Assembly: GCF_000001735.4 (NCBI RefSeq)
Contig: NC_003075.7
Span: 13,765,001 to 13,829,000 of the forward strand
Source: Arabidopsis thaliana
Taxonomy: Eukaryota; Streptophyta; Magnoliopsida; Brassicales; Brassicaceae
Direction: 5' to 3'
Length of the DNA: 64,000 nt
The translations under genes were made by a program, and so were the position numbers. Shown here piece by piece: positions 48,313 through 59,018 of this stretch. The notes beneath the pieces were generated by a model. The model was not told the origin of the DNA. It did no database searches and saw nothing but the letters and a program-made list of their open reading frames with translations. The stretch's first letter is position 1, and each line of letters opens with the position of its first letter.

Positions 48313-51300
48313 ACTCTGCGCTACGCCTTAATCTCAATTTTGGTTTTTCACCGGAGATTATGACTGCCAAGACTTTTTTCCCGGCGTCTGATCTCTCCGT
48401 CTGTAGAATACCTTTTTTGTATTTTCTTAAATTTTTTGTTTTGTTCCTGAATTTTGAATGGCTCAGAGTTGTAAAAGATGTATCGAATTATAATAGAGAC
48501 TATGATTTAACTCTTCATCTTCCTGCCCTGTGTTATTAGAAGCTGATAATTAATCATGTTTTAACATAAAGATAAACGCATTTGTCTGTTTAGGTTTGTT
48601 AACTGCCTCTTAACTCATTATTAGGCTACTGATTGTATTTCGATTCGTTGTGTTTGAGAGTAACAAATGAGTGTACTAACTTGTTTTTTAAAAAATTATC
48701 GTTTGGAGATTGCCATTAATTGTAAGTAGAATTAGTAAAATGAATAAAGCGGAATCGAACTATTAGAATTTTGTAATTAACTGAAGAGAATAAAGTTATA
48801 TACAAAGATAGGAATGTGTGTGTATGTGTTTTTCTGGCCCCATGACCATAAATAAGTAAAGTAACCTCTTACAAGGGTATGCTTGGACTCGGAGAGAGCG
48901 CACTACCGTAGAGACTAGAGGCCCTTCTAGAAAAGAAAATAAAATTTAAACAAAAGAAACAATATATTGTGTAATATGTCAGGTTTAATTGTATTGTGTG
49001 GAGGAAACAAACAAAAAAAAAAATTGTATTGTGTGGAGGATTTTCACTTTTTAGAGTTGAAAAATATATTCATATTTGTTTTTTTAAATCTAGTATGAAC
49101 AAATGAAATACTATATAGCTAATGTTAGGTGCGAAAATTTGATGAAAAAAACCTACACTTTTTTATTTAATCTTTTTTTACACTTATAATCATCAGTTGT
49201 AAGTTGTAACCATCCCAGTCCACACAAAAGAGTTAGGGGGAGAAAATTCATGCAAATCGAACCGGTATTAAAGTCAGGCTTTTCGTCTTACTATGTTTAT
49301 ATCTGTGGGCCATTACATCTTCTTCAGCCTTTAAGGCGATTTACTAGTATCTTAATTCAATTGCTCTTCAAACAGTTGATATGAGGTAGGGCATGACCAG
49401 CCAATTCGATTTTTCTAATAATTGAGCATTATTAGCTACAAGGGGGATGACCTGATTTATTACTTTTTTATTTAATTGATCAAATGTGTCAACGTTGTAG
49501 TTATATTGATATATACATGTAGAGAGTGAGAGAGATATTTGAGAAAATGGAAGTTTAGGTAGTCCAAAGCAAAGTGTATGGATTTTGTGAGACAAAAACA
49601 CAAACATCAAACTACTCGGAGACGTGTCTCTATTTAGGACTTGAATAACTTATGGCTGTGGTGTATTTCCTCCTCCCTTTTTTGATCTTTTTTCTTCTTT
49701 CTAATTTTGCAATTATGGAACCAAGACAAATGAATTGATCATTTACATTTCCAAGCTATCTTCCTTCCTATCTTTATCTTCGAGAATGGGTATAGTTTGT
49801 TGCAATTAACCATAGTTATTTATATACTCATTTGTTTCATGTTGCAATTAGTCTATGTTATGTTCTTCAGACCCGATCATTTTAAACATTTGTAAGTGTA
49901 TGCAATTCCATTTTTATACTATGAAAGCCGTGCACCCGATTTCTATCCATGTGGCTACTTTCTGAATTCTGATATATAAATGCAGTTTGGTTTCCTTCTT
50001 TTTTGTATGTTACACTTAAAAAGCAATTTAGGTTTTGCATGTATACATGTTTTTTTTGTTGCCTACAAAAGATGTGAAGTTGTGTGCACTTAAGGGAAAA
50101 AAATATGAAAAGGACAAATTGAACAAACAGCATTCGCTTAATAATCAACACTAATTTTCTGTGAAAACAACTTGCATCCACAAAAAGAATTAAAATCTAA
50201 AAAAGAAAAAAAAAACTGAAAATTTTGGGAAAACAGAAATATTAGGATATAAAATTAGTCACTACCCTAAACCTAAAGAATAGACTGAACAGAAATAAAA
50301 TTTCATTTTCTCTACCCTGTCATTTTCCTATTAAATTAACGGTGCCTAGAAACAAAAAAGAAGAAGGAAAAATAGTAATTGACTAACTAACAATAATATT
50401 CAATACTAGTATTTACTATCAAGGATAACTGAGACACACATACAATATATAATTATATACTAATACATAGTATAAATCTTTTAAAATTAGCAATAGTATT
50501 TGTTTAGGTTTAAAGGTTAATTAATGAATTAATTTAGATGTCATGGATTAAGGTCCCGTTTAAGATATTCAGTATTTTAGTTTTAAGCCTTAATTGTAAT
50601 TTAGAGTTAGAATTAAATTAAAAAAAAAAAAAAGAGTTAGAATCTAAGATTCAACAACGTGGTGAAGTATGAACAGTATGAGAAAGGCACCATTCACACG
50701 CGATTTGGCCGCCATTATGAGCTAAAACGCGTTATGATGTCAGCCGTTTATGTGTGGACTATGGACTCGCATATATCATTCGGCTACCATTTAATTACAT
50801 TATAATTAAGTGTTGATTAATATTATCATTCATGACCATTTATTTCCAATAGCACACAACTATCGGGGTATTTTTGAATTGAATTATCGTCTCTCTTATC
50901 TCATCAGTTCACTACAACTTGTTACAGCTATTATTGCCACTGTATTAATTCGTTTGGACCAATTGTGACATCTCTAATTGTCTAGTAAAGAAACATGTCA
51001 ACTTCCATCAGTATTTTATTGTTAGAGATTGATTTATACTAGTTGACTAGTTGTAATTGACTGATAATAGTTGGTATCGGATAGTATCTCGTTATAATTT
51101 TCTTAGCTTCCAGCATTTCGAATTTTAGAATATTGAAATTCAACCATTTATGATGATTCAATAATATTTTTCATATGTTTTTTGATCTTTAAATTGTAAG
51201 TTACAGTCAAGGGTTAGAAATCAGCATGTTAGTTTTTTTCTTTTTTGTTCTATTCTGTCATCTGTATATATAATAAATATTTATGGACAAACAGTATTTA

Positions 51301-51540
51301 AAACAAGATCCAGTGTTTGGTGTCCTAAAAAGAACAACATCCTTTTCAATTAGTTCATTTTTGACTTGTTGGAGATTCTAGAACCAAGAGACAGTTGAGA
51401 TAATCGTGTAAAGGTCAAATTTAGCTCTTTACATATAGATAGTATTATTATTATTTTTTGCTAAAAAAAACATATAGTAATATATTTTAAATAACAAACA
51501 CAAAAACAGTAGAGAATTAGAGATATTCGTACCGTCCAAG
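48313..51540. other. 3.2-kb AT-rich spacer before micropeptide gene 4
   Basis: No supported gene, RNA or transposon. Two more CGCG sites stand out in otherwise AT-rich DNA: ACGCGA near 50699 and the palindrome AACGCGTT at 50726-50733, about 1 kb upstream of gene 4. Minus-strand frames at 49368-49610 and 49882-50181 look like chance. Confidence 0.5.
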
Positions 51541-51543
51541 TCC

Positions 51544-51549
51544 ACGCGG
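51544..51549 (+). promoter_or_regulatory. CGCG box upstream of micropeptide gene 4
   Basis: ACGCGG within tccacgcggac, 232 bp before the ATG, the same relative position as in the other three genes. A weak TATA-like ctataat lies at 51624-51630. Confidence 0.55.
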
Positions 51550-51780
51550 ACAAAAATTGTGACACGAGGCCACACACACACACAAGAATCTCTAGTCCAC
51601 ACCCACATGACCGGCCACATCGCCTATAATCCCTATCCATCCTATAACTACTACTTACCTTCTTCAATATCCATTACCCAAAAAAAATCACCCATCCGAA
51701 TATTCAGCGATCCCTGAATACTTTTTCCACAAGAACTTTTTGATACTCTACATTATTCCTCTGATTAGTTTTTCTAAACA

Positions 51781-51966
51781 ATGTTTGCAATAGTGATATT
51801 TGCTGAGCTACTTGGCCAGTACACGGCTGCTCTCGCCAAAATTGTCTCCGGAATCCTTCCCCGGCGTCCCCATGATCGGAGTGTTATTTACATTGGTGGT
51901 TTCTCCTTACCTCGTCCTTCTTCTTCTCCGGTTCCGGACTTCTCTTCTTATCTCGTTGACTTTTAA
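51781..51966 (+). CDS. Tandem micropeptide family, member 4 (61 aa), most divergent
   Basis: Intronless 61-residue frame from ATG 51781: MFAIVIFAELLGQYTAALAK, then IVSGILPRRPHDRSVIYIGG, FSLPRPSSSPV and PDFSSYLVDF. It keeps the family landmarks (ELL, YT-x-ALAK, GILPRR, IGGFSLP, PDFSS-LVDF) but replaces the Cys of members 1-3 with Arg and His with Tyr. It lies 3.7 kb beyond member 3. The conservation argues for a real coding gene although it is short. Confidence 0.8.
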   Translation: MFAIVIFAELLGQYTAALAKIVSGILPRRPHDRSVIYIGGFSLPRPSSSPVPDFSSYLVDF

Positions 51967-52248
51967 GTTCTAGTTCGTTAGATTCTATCTCACTTTGTAA
52001 ATCTTGGTTTGTCAAACTGTTTTTTTTTTTTCCACAACTTGTAATCTCCAATCTAGTGATGGTCAATAGTCTTTGACTAACAGTCATACGAAGAGTGAAA
52101 TCTAAAATCATTTATATATGAAACTCAATAACCGATTTTACAAAAAAAAAAAGTTTCTTCAGTAAACGAAATATTCAGCTGAAGATGAGGGAAATAGAGC
52201 ACAACATTACTCTTATTCATCAATCTCAACACCACATGAGAGAAGTCT

Positions 52249-53027
52249 TCACTTCTTGGTGGTTACACGAAGGCCAGCAGCAGGAAGGTCCCGGTACAAC
52301 TTGCGTATAGGCTTCCATTTACTGTTCTCTAATGCCTCACAGTGCGGTGTAGCAAAACTAGCCGTCCAATATGCACAAGGCGCAACCACATCGCAGACAT
52401 AACAGTAACACTACACAGTAAACATTAAAACAATCATAAGACTCTGTTGTTACATTACACCAAATCTCAAACCCAAACAACTAAAAAAAGGACCAAGTTT
52501 TTTCAACATCCAAATAGATTATTACCTGATTACAATGTGATGAGTGTTGACTTGATTCAAAGGGGAATTTCAAGCAGAGATGCCTTGGATGTGGAAAATC
52601 CCTACAAGCCACCTAAATATTCGAAAACAGAGACATAAACCCTAAATCACTAATTGTGCTAAAAAGATGTGAAAAGCCTCAAAATTTTCAGACAAAACAG
52701 AGGACCCAAGAATCCTAATAACCAAACCTGGCCTTTCTCATGGACAATCGCCACGTCGTCGTCACATTCAGATGCAGGGCTATCGGAGAGCTTTCGTGCA
52801 TCAAATGAATCGTTGGGATCGAAATCGAGGATAAAGCAATCCTCTTTCTCTTCGAAAATCTTCATATCTTGTCGTGTTTTGAGACAAAATATACCTCTGA
52901 GAGGTGTTCCCTCTTCTTCTTCTTCCTCCTCCTTACTAAGTCTCTTTCTTCGCTTGCTTTTCGTTTTCTTCTTTGTCTCACATGGATCTGGTGTGATCCC
53001 CACTACAACTCTTCGCTTTCTCACCAT
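52249..53027 (-). CDS. Cys/His-rich putative zinc-binding protein, basic N-terminus
   Basis: Three exons: 53027-52728, 52612-52526 and 52410-52249, for 182 residues. The N-terminal 40 residues hold a likely nuclear localisation signal (KKKTKSKRRKR) followed by an acidic run. The middle has an acidic LDFDPNDSFDARKLSDSPAS region. Exons 2-3 encode a compact domain with CRDFPHPRHLCLKFPF, then HCNQCYCYVCDVVAPCAYW and a later HC, eight or more Cys with His, which should bind zinc. I associate this CYCYVCD layout with plant proteins of the RIN13 (RPM1-interacting 13) type, but that is unverified memory. A telo-box (complement of tagggttt) lies near 53227 in the likely promoter. Confidence 0.85.
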
Positions 53028-54040
53028 TTTTTTCCTTCCTACGACTGTAAAGTTTCGATCTTTTTGTTGCTTTTATTGAAAGAGTTGTTCGAAATTCGCA
53101 AATGACCGTTGTTGTTCCTACACAAGCACCCCAAGCAGCGGTGGCAGAGGATTTGATCTCATTTTTGAATTAGAAATATTTGATTTTATTTTTGAATAAA
53201 TCGTGATTAGAGAGGAGAGTGTTTTAGGGTTTACAATTAGTTAAGGCCTTTTCAAGACCTTTATATCAATATGGGTAATAATGCTAAATCCCAATTTATT
53301 GGCCCAAATAATGAGACATGACTCAGCCCAGTAAAGTATGCAAAATACATTTAGGTATTGAACATATCGGGGGGAGATATGTTTGTGAATGTCCCCAAAG
53401 CATATCTTATGAACGATTCCAAAATCATGTTTGGACATTCATTCACCCGAATAAGTTAATTTAGCAACACTTTTAAATCTAGACTATTACATCATTTGGA
53501 GTTTTCGTAGAAACTTCAAATTACGTGTCTTAATATTCCTGTCTCTTACTCTACGTCACATTCATGTCTATGGCGGGGCTTTGAATAGTTGTTCGACTAA
53601 CTATGAGTTTTGGTTTTAAGGCTTTGTGTGAAGACGTATTTCTTCATTGGATTCAACATGTGTCAAGGACTGTTTCTATGTTCTTTTGACTATTACCTTC
53701 TAATTTAATTATAAAATAATGGAACCGAATTTTTGATTTAAGATTTTTCTCTGATTGGTTGTTACTCCTATCAGATCACGTTTACTTGGAAAACAAAACA
53801 GATTTTTCTCGATTGGTGTATTTTAAGAAAATACTCACAGATTATTTAGTGTCGTCTCCTCAGCAATTACATATCCAAATATTAGTGCCATTATTTCATT
53901 TCTTTTGTGGAAAAGACTTCTCTAAAATCTCTCTTTGTTGTTTTTACTTGCATCACACACTTTAAGCTATAAAGAGAAACATATGCTTATGTACAACAAA
54001 CAGTACCTCCAAGAAACATTAAACAAGAGGATAATGTTGA
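53028..54040. other. Promoter of the Cys-rich gene and HSP21 3' flank
   Basis: Leader and promoter of the Cys-rich gene, then AT-rich spacer. Nothing else recognised. Confidence 0.5.
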
Positions 54041-54047
54041 TCGAGTC

Positions 54048-54895
54048 CTACTGAATCTGGACATCGATGACTTTGCGTTCGACTTTGGTCTTAGGGATAG
54101 TGATAAAGAGGACTCCGTTCTTGAGCTCAGCTTTGATCTTGTCTTTCTCACAGTTGTCTGGGAGCTGAAGTCGTGTTCCATATGAGCTAACGCTTCTTCC
54201 AGACCAAGAATCATCACTGTCTTCCTTCTTCTGCTCTCCTTTGATCACAAGTACGTTATCTTCTACAGAGATTTTGACGTCTTCTTTAGAGAGACCAGGC
54301 ATGTCGAAACGCATCTTGATCTCGTGTTCTTCCTCTTTGATGTCCCACGGTGCACGAATCTCTGACACTCCACTTCCTCCTCTGTTTCTTCCTGAGACAG
54401 GCATAGTGTCCTCGAACATCCTGTCCATAGTATCTAACATTTGTCGCATCGTCCTCATTGGTGACAAAGGATCCAACAATCCTGTGGTTAGATTAAAACA
54501 GAACATTGTTTCAGTTCAAAGCAGAGGAAGAGATTTTCGATTGACAAAAGCTGAGTTCATAAAAACAGAGCAATGTTTTAAGTAATAAGCAGAGGATGTA
54601 GTTTTTATTTATACAAGTGAAGTCCGTTTAGTTAGTTGAACGTACCGAAAGGAGAGACGTCCATGGTTAAGCGTTGTTGAGGTCTTTTTTCGACACTTGA
54701 TCCTTGGTTCCCTTTTTGTTGTCCTTGCTGAACAACATCAATGGAGTTTTCTCTCTGGTCTTGAGCCCTGATCCGGCTAGGGATCTTCCGTGGGAACGAA
54801 ACCGAGAACGGTGTAGCGGACTTCGATGAGACAGAAGGAGATGGAGCAAGAGGTGAACATAGAGCCGATGCAGCAAATGAGAGTGTAGAAGCCAT
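54048..54895 (-). CDS. HSP21: Chloroplast small heat shock protein HSP21
   Basis: Two exons, 54895-54646 and 54481-54048, for 227 residues, the known HSP21 length. A Ser-rich transit peptide occupies roughly the first 43 residues. The plastid-specific methionine-rich amphipathic helix follows ([19 protein letters not shown]), then the alpha-crystallin domain ([44 protein letters not shown]). HSP21 is an ATP-independent holdase that protects thylakoid membranes and plastid transcription under heat. A trimeric heat shock element lies upstream (separate entry). Confidence 0.97.
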
Positions 54896-54991
54896 TTGTT
54901 TCGAGTATGAGCCAAAAATATCGCTGAGTGAAGATTAGAAAATTCTAGTTCTGAGTTTGTTGAGTATCTACTACAATTGTAGAAGTGAGTG

Positions 54992-55075
54992 TATATATGT
55001 AGGTGAGGATGAGAAGGCTCTAAGTGACAAAAGGAGAGGTCTTGAAGGTTGAAGATTTGATACGAAGTTTCTCGA
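54992..55075 (-). promoter_or_regulatory. HSP21 promoter: TATA box and heat shock element
   Basis: TATA (tatata, 54992-54997) lies ~100 bp upstream of the ATG. A three-unit heat shock element GAAGTTTCTCGA (55064-55075), read on either strand as alternating GAA/TTC modules, lies ~70 bp further up. A second, imperfect array (gaaaattctagttc) sits near 54938 in the leader. Heat induction through HSF is expected. Confidence 0.75.
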
Positions 55076-55079
55076 CTCG

Positions 55080-56262
55080 TTTTGTTTTCTATCTATCTAT
55101 TTTACTATTTGTTAACCTTTGTGCGTTTTCTCGTGTTTTCTCATCTTCTCCCGAACCATCTTCTTTTTTTCCTTCTTGCCAATCAGTGTTTATTTGTGAT
55201 GAACTAATAAAAACAAAATAAACGAAAAAAAAAGACTAGATTTCTACAATTAGAAAAACCACGATTACGAAAAAACCATGATTAGATGATATATTGTTTA
55301 AAAAAAATAAAAAAATCGAAGAAAGCATATCATATTGAAAAAGAGAGAGAAAAAAAGCAACTCACCAAGTCACCATTATGTGTGCTAACTTGCAGAAACA
55401 TATGAGAAATGGAATGCCCAAGTAAACTAAAAATATATATCTACGGGAGAAATTAGAAAATTTTGTCTAGTTTGATCATATCAGCTACACGTATGTCATA
55501 TACAGTATCAAACAGGCTTATTAGCTTACGTATAAACTATCTATAGCATGTTGAATTGTTCAAGTCGTTTTTTTTTTTTTTTTCTTTATCACAGAATTGT
55601 TCAAGTCGTTTTATATAATAATTGTTGTACATAAATTATACAAATAGCATGACATGACTCTATATTAATTTTGATTGGTATAAAATTATACAAAATTTAA
55701 GCTCTAATCTATTAATCCGCAATCCGATCAAATGTTCAATGATCCAAAAGACTTTATGTTTTGTGTATAGATTTGGTTTTAGAAACATTGAATGATTTTT
55801 CTCTATATTTTCAAAAGGCTGCTAGAATAAGATCAGATGATGTAATAGACTAAAAAAGAAAAAACAAGACACACATTGAACTGATATAAGATGATGATGA
55901 TGCAATAGTACCTACAAAATCTAGTGGACGCCGAACAGTACTTTAATTCGGTTTTAGAACATTCTGAATTGAAGGCCTATTAAAGGCCCTTCTTGACACA
56001 ATCTAGTTACACGACTTACGACGGTGCAGCTAAGGCTATTTCGGTAATTTCAGCTTCTCCTTTCCTCGATCTCCAAGTATTCGAGAAACCCCCACCAAGG
56101 CAAAAGCTCTGTCGTCGTCCACAAGAACAACCAAATTTGTTTCCGTCTTCTGCTAACATATCCTCTTTTTCATCTGGGAACCCTAATTTCTTGACTAACT
56201 TAGGGTTTTATTTATCCATTTGAGATACTCTGTAATTGAAAGGTTGAATTTTTAGAAGAGAC
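55080..56262. other. Divergent intergenic region HSP21 / Msp1-like gene
   Basis: AT-rich, with a run of about 19 T near 55567. The leader of the plus-strand ATPase gene probably begins near 56000. No further gene. Confidence 0.5.
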
Positions 56263-58083
56263 ATGGGAGGTTCGTCGGAGACAAAGATCTTACAAGAACT
56301 CATACTTTACGCGGCGAGCGCTGCTTTCAGCTGCTTGGTTCTCTTTGCGGGTCTTCGTCATCTCGATCCTAATCGTGAGGCTTCTAAAAAAGCTCTCGAG
56401 CATAAGAAGGAAATCTCTAAACGTTTGGGTCGTCCTCTTGTTCAGACCAATCCATACGAGGTAATCTACTATGAATTAAGCATCTTAGAATCCTCACTGG
56501 TTGGTAGCTACCTGAGAATGCGATATGTGGTTTCGATAACCAATTTGTATTGGTCTCTCTGTTTAATATTGAAATTTGGATACTTTTGAGTTCCAATCGT
56601 CTTTTTGCGCAAACTCATGAAATGAGCTCGAGAAATTGCTCACTAGTTTCTAATTTTGTGAATAGGATGTAATTGCATGTGATGTGATAAATCCAGACCA
56701 CATTGATGTGGAGTTTGGTTCTATTGGAGGGTTGGAGACCATCAAGCAGGCTTTGTATGAGCTTGTGATTTTACCACTGAAAAGACCTGAGCTTTTTGCT
56801 TACGGGAAGCTTCTTGGACCTCAAAAAGGTGTCTTGCTCTATGGACCTCCTGGTACTGGAAAGACTATGCTTGCTAAGGCTATTGCCAAAGAGTCAGGAG
56901 CTGTTTTCATTAATGTTAGGGTTTCAAACCTGATGAGCAAGTGGTTTGGAGATGCTCAGAAGCTTGGTAAGTGCATATTATTATTTTGTGTGTGATAAAG
57001 GAACACACTTTGAGTAGGCCTGTCTTCATGCTCGTCGTGTTTTCTTCCTGTGCTTTTATCAGCTTCACATTGTGCAACTTTGTTGGCAGTTTTTTGTTTT
57101 TTGTGTGTGGTTATTATATCAATTACACTTTTTTTGGTCTGTTGATGGTGTTTCTAATCTATGAGCTGCTCTGTTCTGTTTCGTTCTCTCAGTTTCTGCT
57201 GTGTTTAGCTTGGCCTACAAACTCCAACCTGCTATCATTTTTATTGATGAGGTTGAGAGCTTTCTTGGTCAGCGCCGTTCAACAGATCATGAAGCTATGG
57301 CCAACATGAAGACTGAGTTTATGGCTTTATGGGATGGATTCTCTACTGATCGTAAGTTGAATTCTTCACTGTTCGGCTTACTTTGCCATGCAGACTAGTG
57401 TAACCTGGAGTATGTGGGTTTCTTATGAATAGAAATGGTTGCTTTTGTAGCGCATGCAAGGGTTATGGTTCTTGCTGCAACTAACAGACCGTCAGAGCTT
57501 GATGAAGCAATATTAAGGCGTCTTCCTCAGGCCTTTGAGATTGGAATACCTGATCGCCGGGAGAGAGCTGAGATATTGAAAGTGACTCTGAAAGGAGAGA
57601 GGGTGGAACCTGATATTGACTTTGATCACATAGCTCGCTTATGCGAAGGCTATACCGGATCAGACATTTTTGAGCTATGCAAGAAAGCAGCTTACTTCCC
57701 TATCAGAGAAATCCTAGATGCAGAGAGAAAGGGGAAACCATGTTTGGTAAGTTTAAAAAGAAAACATGGTCCACTGAAATGTTCAGTGTTGCATCCACTA
57801 GTTTCAAGGTACTGATGTTATGAGTTTGTCACGTTTGCAGGACCCTAGGCCATTATCACAGTTAGATTTGGAGAAGGTTCTTGCAACGTCAAAGAAGACA
57901 CAAGTTGCAGCAGGCGAGTACTCATTGAGCTCGCAGTCCTCGGCTTGGAGAGGCTCAAGGGAACCAGATGAGGTCCAGGCAGCGATAAGTGGGATCTCGA
58001 AGCTTCTAGTTTCTCAGATCATTAACCTACAGTCAGAATCTCAGGATTCATGGCAGCGGGATCCCGAAGAAGATTCCCGATGA
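56263..58083 (+). CDS. Msp1/ATAD1-like membrane-anchored AAA ATPase
   Basis: Five exons: 56263-56460, 56666-56966, 57193-57351, 57451-57746 and 57841-58083, for 398 residues. One N-terminal membrane anchor ([18 protein letters not shown], residues ~14-31) precedes the AAA domain. Walker A is GPPGTGKT (residues 126-133). Walker B is IIFIDEVES (Asp185-Glu186), and the Arg-rich second region of homology is [20 protein letters not shown]. Acceptor and donor signals are all canonical. Family role: extracts mislocalised tail-anchored proteins from the mitochondrial or peroxisomal membrane. The position matches At4g27680. Confidence 0.93.
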
Positions 58084-59018
58084 AATTCCGGATCACTTTT
58101 ATAAACGTTCTGGTGTTTTCATTGGAAGTTTAGAATTTGTCACACACTTCAGTTTATTCTGTAAAACTTTTCTTTTCTTTTTGGTAGGATCATTTGATAA
58201 CTTATGACTGTACTAAAAAGTCTCTCAAGTTTCTACATTACTGAATCTCTCTTGTTCATAATATGGCCACTGTTCTCACTCATGGGTTACTTAAGTGTTA
58301 ACTCTTTCTTCACTTTACTTAATCGTTAATGGAACCTTGATCAATGTGTGAAGTGATTATTCTGAATGTATAAGTTTCATACATCAATATAAAAATCTCA
58401 ACTTTGAGATTGTTATTAGCGCACATTGTGCAATGGTCAATGGTGTCATCTGGGCTTTGCTTTGCTTTGTTTTTTTTTTGACTGGGCTTGTATAGCTGAT
58501 TAGAGAGATTAAAGCTTTGTTTTTTTTTTGACTGGGCTTGTATAGCTGATTAGAGAGATTTAAAGTTCCTCCCTTTTCTATTTCCCAATTTCGTTTGTTA
58601 CTTTTCTTGCCTTTTCCGTCGATCTTCTTCTCCAACACAACAACAATCAGATTTGCTTGATTCAATTACGCTCTTAACATCAGCTTGGAAGGTAACTACT
58701 GGTCTCGCAATTGTGTTGTAGTTCTGGGTCTCAGTTTTTCTCACTGGCTCGCTCGTACTCTTGATTTCTATCGAACCGAGTCCTGTTCTTATTCACTGAA
58801 GCATTACGTCTGATTCAGAAATTTATTAGCTTTGGATTTGGTTATTTGTTTCATGAATTGGGAACTAGGGTTTGCTTCTATTTTCGCATTTCTCCTAGCT
58901 GTTACAGCTCTAGCTTTTGACCGTATGCATTCAGTGTAATGAAATCGAAAAAGCTGCTGATTTTGTTCCTTTGTTGAATGGAACAGGTTATTTGTGATTG
59001 AGATCTAGTCTTCTTATA
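58084..59018. other. Intergenic and VPS26B leader
   Basis: 3' UTR of the ATPase gene, a 50-bp tandem duplication at 58464-58563, and the VPS26B leader with a likely 5'-UTR intron. No coding frame with support. Confidence 0.5.
58464..58563. repeat. Perfect 50-bp tandem duplication
   Basis: The unit gctttg-T10-gactgggcttgtatag... occurs twice back to back, with essentially no differences. It lies just upstream of the probable VPS26B transcription start. Near-perfect identity suggests a recent slippage-type duplication. Confidence 0.9.

Noticed and set aside
49368-50181. Minus-strand frames in the spacer before micropeptide gene 4
   Set aside because: No splice signals, promoter or coding bias; length is compatible with chance.
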